Below, one piece after another: positions 60,301-64,000 of a DNA stretch of 64,000 nt (its first letter is position 1; each line of letters begins with the position of its first letter). The position numbers and the translations under genes are program-made. This DNA is from Polydactylus sextarius (Eukaryota; Chordata; Actinopteri; Polynemidae), in assembly GCA_016801845.1 (NCBI GenBank), contig CM028931.1:7027563-7091562 (forward strand), in the 5' to 3' direction. The notes below the pieces were generated by a model that did no database searches, was not told the DNA's origin, and was given only the letters and a program-made list of their open reading frames with translations.

Positions 60301-62002
60301 GAACAAAGTAGTTCTGGTTCAGGTCCAGCTGTGGTCTGCTGTGCATGATATCAGTAATGACCTGGGCCAGTGCAAACCTCTCTTCAGTCCCTGCTGTGTG
60401 CTGGTAGGCTTCATAGTAGCAGTTTAAGAGCTGGAAGAAACAAATATTTATCATTGATCATATGACGTAAATGAGCAGAGAGTTGATAAAGGTTTCCACG
60501 TCTTTGCACCTGGACTTTGTTCTCCAAAAACTCTGTATGGCATGTCCACAAGTCGAGGAGCACAGAGACTCGGTCAATATCTATTGTCGAGCTGGAGGTT
60601 GCCAACTCAGCTTTTTTTAGCCTCTCCACCTCATTCCTCTGGATGAAGTGTGAACCAACAAGAAGCAGCTCGGCCTCGAGCTCATCTAGGTCTTTCAGAG
60701 CCACGTCGTATATGATGTAAAACCCTTGCTGGTCCTGAGTGTGGATGAAACATCCCTCTGTGCTGTAGAAATCATGAAGATTCTCCACCTCTGCAAACTC
60801 CATAAACTCTGAGCAATTAACCTGGACATTAGAGATGTTATATAATGTATTAAAACAAATAAGGGAGATTACCTGATGTACCATGTGTGCTACGCTGGAT
60901 GATAAGAAAGTAATACAAAGAGTGATTAACACAGCCCAAAATATCTGTCCTCATCCCTCATTTCCCTCACAATGCCAACTCCAGATTGCTCTCTAAAGCC
61001 ACCAAAATCGATTGTTCTCAACCTGGTCACTTACTATTTGAATTGTGTTTGTAGTTTTGTAGTTTATGCTGATACACAGAGACTGTGTGTTGTGTCTTGA
61101 TGTTTTATGGTATGGATGTGTTTGCAGGAATTATGTGTCAGTGGTTACAATGAATAAAGTGTGAGATGCACATATGCTATTGTATTCTGTTACAAAAAGA
61201 CAGATGTCTTGTCTAAACCTTGTAGTCAACAGGAGAGTTGTGGATAAACTGCGGCGATCCCAGACTTCCCGCCTCCCCTCTTCCTCCTCTGGCTGCGTTC
61301 ATCCAGCCCGTTTCCTCTGCCATGCAGCTCATCTCTCCTTCCTCCAGCTGCAGACCTGCCAAGTCAAAGGTCAACGATCTCTCCACAGAGCGCAGGTAGT
61401 TGAGCATCCCAAGAGAAACACGCTGCAGGCAGGACAAAAAAAGAAAAAGATACAAAGACGCAACCGTGGCCATCCAACACATTGTAAGATGCTGCCATTC
61501 GTCTCACCTGCAGCTCTCTGAGTTTGAGATGACGCAGGTAGATCAGAGACAAGTAAGCTCCTCTGTTTGTGATCGGATCTGAGGTTCCGTCATCCAGACT
61601 CTGCAGCCTGTCCTCGAAAGAAAAGTGTTTTAAGGCAGTTTGATAAAAAAAAAAAAAAAAACCAAAGCTGCCACTGACCTTTCATTTGCAGACATTGGTT
61701 TCTTTGGTCTGTTTATGTCGTTGCCTCCTCTTCCCCTGGATTTAGACAAGTGACTGTTTGGTTCCTAACAGAACAAATGTCACAGTTACCAGTAATATAT
61801 TGTTTATCTGTTTGATTTGTTCAGTAGTAGAAAATAAACAGATGATACATGCCTGAGTTAAACATGCAGCGTTGTAAACACTCGTCCAGATCTCAAAGAT
61901 CTTCTGGCGTTTTGTTTTACTGCTGTGTGAAACTGAGCCTAAATTAGTCATATGAGTGGCATGATCTTTGAGAGCCGTGGTCACTTGGAGCAAATCCTGG
62001 AT
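43863..62002 (-). CDS. ccdc162: CCDC162-like large coiled-coil protein, 5' end outside window
   Basis: I reconstruct 37 minus-strand exons, about 5.3 kb coding, in transcription order: 61853-62002, 61679-61764, 61508-61607, 61219-61422, 60510-60821, 60230-60430, 59767-59888, 59453-59681, 59145-59372, 57786-57938, 57429-57522, 57215-57331, 53545-53660, 53331-53445, 53185-53234, 52459-52620, 50973-51096, 50716-50893, 50131-50269, 49875-50028, 49688-49783, 49138-49302, 48815-49050, 48245-48383, 48042-48162, 47863-47966, 47633-47767, 47478-47525, 47066-47233, 46836-46988, 46617-46751, 45964-46116, 45158-45367, 44708-44828, 44520-44582, 44170-44309, 43863-43916. Phases agree at every junction except 59145/57938. 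Identification rests on segments such as LRSVERSLTFDLAGLQLEEG, FMEFAEVENLHDFYST, FALAQVITDIMHSRPQLDL, DFHLYLRPVEFEE and AFVSIQLEKVGLRDEM, which I match to CCDC162. The last third is helical and coiled-coil (ELQMAQHQSVQEARSHQELD). It ends LTAQTLLPKL-stop. Molecular function is not established; no catalytic motif, signal peptide or membrane segment was seen. The N-terminal part is upstream of 64,000 or unseen. Confidence 0.75.
52685..53143. mobile_element. Fold-back MITE-like element in a CCDC162 intron
   Basis: An imperfect palindrome of ~460 bp. The left end AGGAAACTACAGCACATTTG and the reverse complement of the right end AGGGAAACTCCAACACATTT match. Inner blocks match as well: GTCTTTGAGTAATGTCAGTTG, TAGTGGAGATGT and CAGGCAGCTAATAAGCTAAG each occur on the left in direct and on the right in reverse-complement form. 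No coding capacity. The ends suggest a non-autonomous DNA transposon; the target duplication is unclear. Confidence 0.8.
53661..57214. other. Long CCDC162 intron with inserted repeats
   Basis: A 3.55 kb intron. It contains a BEL/Pao gag relic (54,190-54,925) and, at 55,880-55,925, the block AGGCAACAGCGCTAACCCCT followed by GTGCCGCTGTGCTGCCC, a recurrent teleost repeat motif. The rest is AT-rich without exons. Confidence 0.6.
54190..54925 (+). mobile_element. BEL/Pao-type gag relic
   Basis: The frame with most similarity reads NFPKITNKEPAKLRELADLI, YLDTARGVAPVVEKLPYNLQ and, after a shift, CHIPFPPFNVFVNFIQVKAR. The patterns KEPxKLRELADLxxEL, YLDTARGVxPxVxKLPxxLQ and FPPFxxFVxFIxxxARxRND are those of the gag region of fish BEL/Pao elements. 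Frameshifts and stops interrupt it, and no LTR, RT or integrase was found around it. It lies antisense to the host gene. Confidence 0.65.
58190..58870 (-). mobile_element. Tc1-like transposase relic in a CCDC162 intron
   Basis: On the minus strand, MVWPQSPDLNIIKSVWNYMK continues RQNDLRKPTSTEDLWLVLQ. This is the C-terminal part of the Tc1 transposase DDE domain around the conserved W-P-x-Q-S-P-D-L-N-P-I-E motif, here with PIE changed to IIK, so the third catalytic acidic residue is lost. The edge at 58195-58245 (CAGTACTGTACAAATGCTTT ... AATGCTGTAAA) resembles the terminal part of a common fish Tc1-type element. Upstream transposase sequence (to ~58740) is broken. The element lies between exons at 57938 and 59145. 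Confidence 0.75.
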
Positions 62003-64000
62003 CTGGATTAGAAACATAATCAAGACAACTCAATAAATAATGGAGTTTGTGTATCTAATAAAATATTTGGAGCACCATAAAATCAAGGGTTTAAATCAAT
62101 TACAACAACATCAGTCTGGTGCTTCAAGCCTTTTAAACACCATAGAAAACTATTGTGTAGATGACAATAAGCTAGTATCTTATAATTAACCCTTTGGACC
62201 CTGAGCCTATTTTAAGAGGTCTCTGTTAAAAAATTGCATACCCATAATGAAATGAATATATCTCTGCAACCACGAGGTCTATTTGAATACTTTTAATGTC
62301 ATAGTAAAGGGAACACTTGTGAGATTTGTTCTGTGCCAGTATATCACTATATGTGTTACTGGTGAAGTGTAAATGAAGATGACAGACAGCTAAAAAAGGA
62401 AAACAATTCTGGTTTGAAAAGAAAAAAACACTTTCAGGATGAATATCTCTCTGAAATGATACAGCAGCAGCTCTAAATGCCAATGATGCCATAGTCCAAT
62501 ATGTGGACATTATCTCTGCAAAGGTTGATCCTGATAAAGTGAAGCAGAACAAAATTATTGAGGTTTCAGCACAGACAGTTCAGGCGAAAGCTGCAAAAAT
62601 GGCCTTTTTGGCGCATTTTGACACAATCTGTGCCATTTGAATTTTCTCATGTACAAAACAATATATTACATCACTACTGTGAATCACTAATTGTGTTAAA
62701 TATATCTAAATGCAACAGTTTTTGGCATTTATTTGAAAGTTAAACCAGAAATCTGTATTACTCTCTTTTCCATGCATTTTTTCAAAAATGTAAAACAACT
62801 GTGTGTATATATATATAGTTTTAAGACTTCCTTAGAAATGTAAAGTCTCTAGTTTAAACATATTTCTCTCACTATTTACAACAATATAGTGAAAAATGAA
62901 CTAAAAACAACTGAAAATCAAGTGGTAACTGCTGTGTGACGCTGTGCTGACTTGTCGCTCAGCTGTCTGTCAATACACAGAGCTCTATCTAATTGACCAA
63001 TCGGTCAATTCAAGTAAATGACACGTCATTCTAATCATTAGAGCCAATAGAATGAAGCTATAAACACCAAGGTGAGATTGACAGCACTGTGAGCCAATCA
63101 GAATCAACAAAATGAGGTGTCAAAATGACAGGCTGTTGCCTGTGAAAACTGCAACCCTCCCCCAAGGTGGTAAAGTCCAATAGAGACACCAGGAATGATT
63201 TATATGTAACACAACATATCAGTCTTACAGGATCCAGTGTGAATTCACCTATAAAATGAAGTTTTCACGGAAAAACAGCAAAGATGAGAGAAATTTCACA
63301 ACTATCCTTTGGTGAAGCGATTTCTGTGGTTGTTGTTGTTTGGCTTCTATCTTTGATATTTAGTCTGGAGTGATTTGACATATGTTTTTGGAATCTGTGG
63401 AGTCTCCCCTTTCATTTGAGGCCCTGCAAGCAAGTGTCGTAGCGATAAAGAGAAATGTTGCAAGTGGTCTGACAGCGGCGCTGTTCAGAGTTTGATATGT
63501 AATAATCCTTTTAGTTCTTAGTTGAGTTGTGTTTGGCATAAGAAATTATAATATTATATAGTCTTGTAGCCCAGGTTCTGTTATTTAATTAGATGTTCAA
63601 CATCACTATATCTTTCGCAATTAATGCACTGTTTCACACTGTTTGCTACGTACATCTCAAAGTCGGGTTCATAGGGTTAATATTAGCGGTGCGTATTAGC
63701 AAGAATCTGGCACGATACGTATCACGATACACGGGGAATGATACAATATATTGCGGTACTATACACACAACAATATGTTGAGGTTTTTCAACAATTTAAT
63801 TGTTGGAAAACTGTCAGCATAGTAAACACATAATACTGTTACATGCTTAACATCCGCTTACTGAATTGGGAGGGATCTACAGAGGGATCTAAATATTTAT
63901 ATATCTTCTATTTAGCTAGAGAAGAAATAAAAGCATTTGTAGGATTTTTTTTTTTTTTTTGGATAAACAATAAATTAAATAAAAAAATTAACAGATTGTT
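62003..64000. other. Upstream intron of CCDC162 with degenerate repeat
   Basis: No further exon was recognised. At 63,688-63,780 the sequence (AGCGGTGCGTATTAGCAAGA, ACGATACGTATCACGATACA) is a form frequently dispersed in fish genomes and often linked to DNA transposons. CCAAT-type boxes at 63,043 and 63,094 (GCCAAT) were noted without other promoter evidence. Confidence 0.4.

Noticed and set aside
62226..62552. 108-codon minus-strand ORF upstream of the first visible CCDC162 exon
   Set aside because: No splice acceptor or donor in suitable phase, low-complexity composition, and no similarity to the family that I can see.

Overview
The window is vertebrate and almost certainly teleost nuclear DNA. 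Genes are split by GT-AG introns, the background is AT-rich, and the repeats (Ty3/Gypsy LTR, BEL/Pao, Tc1-type DNA transposon, fold-back MITE, short teleost interspersed repeats) are of kinds typical of bony fish. No prokaryotic feature, tRNA, rRNA or CRISPR array was seen. Everything here comes from reading translations and splice signals by eye; no database search was run.

Layout. (1) 1-12,024: about 3.5 tandem copies of a ~4.44 kb unit. Each unit carries decayed exons of a kinesin-13 (KIF2C-like) motor preceded by two exons resembling the N-terminus of fish NLRC3-like NLR proteins, with an internally deleted Ty3/Gypsy element (LTRs ~290-300 bp) inserted in the first kinesin exon. A 500-N gap (12,025-12,524) follows, and a piece of the same unit then appears inverted (12,525-~13,020). 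(2) 13,168-14,042: a small four-exon gene on the minus strand that I do not recognise but whose exon phases all agree; a probable promoter lies near 15,300. (3) ~15,400-17,070: weak exon candidates, then an exon of a multicopy fish protein family (often named SAMD3-like) with an in-frame stop. (4) 17,295-~30,030: ten near-identical tandem copies of a ~1.27 kb unit carrying two more exons of that family. (5) 30,767-31,300: a (CAA)n microsatellite of ~534 bp, running directly into two GC-rich minisatellites, a 47-bp unit (31,301-~32,820) and a related ~80-bp unit (~32,820-36,570). These have few stops in any frame and create very long spurious ORFs. (6) 36,571-43,862: gene-poor sequence with a ~600 bp dispersed duplication and a decayed duplicate of one exon of the small gene. 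(7) 43,863-62,002 and beyond: a large minus-strand gene that I identify as CCDC162, reconstructed as 37 exons of about 5.3 kb coding sequence with agreeing phases at all but one junction. Its 5' part lies beyond the window. Its introns hold a BEL/Pao gag relic, a Tc1-like transposase relic and a fold-back MITE.

The two gene-like blocks that appear functional are the small gene (2) and CCDC162 (7). The KIF2C/NLR chimera array and the SAMD3-like array are mostly pseudogenes, but their amplification, chimerism and nested insertion history are the most unusual content of the window.
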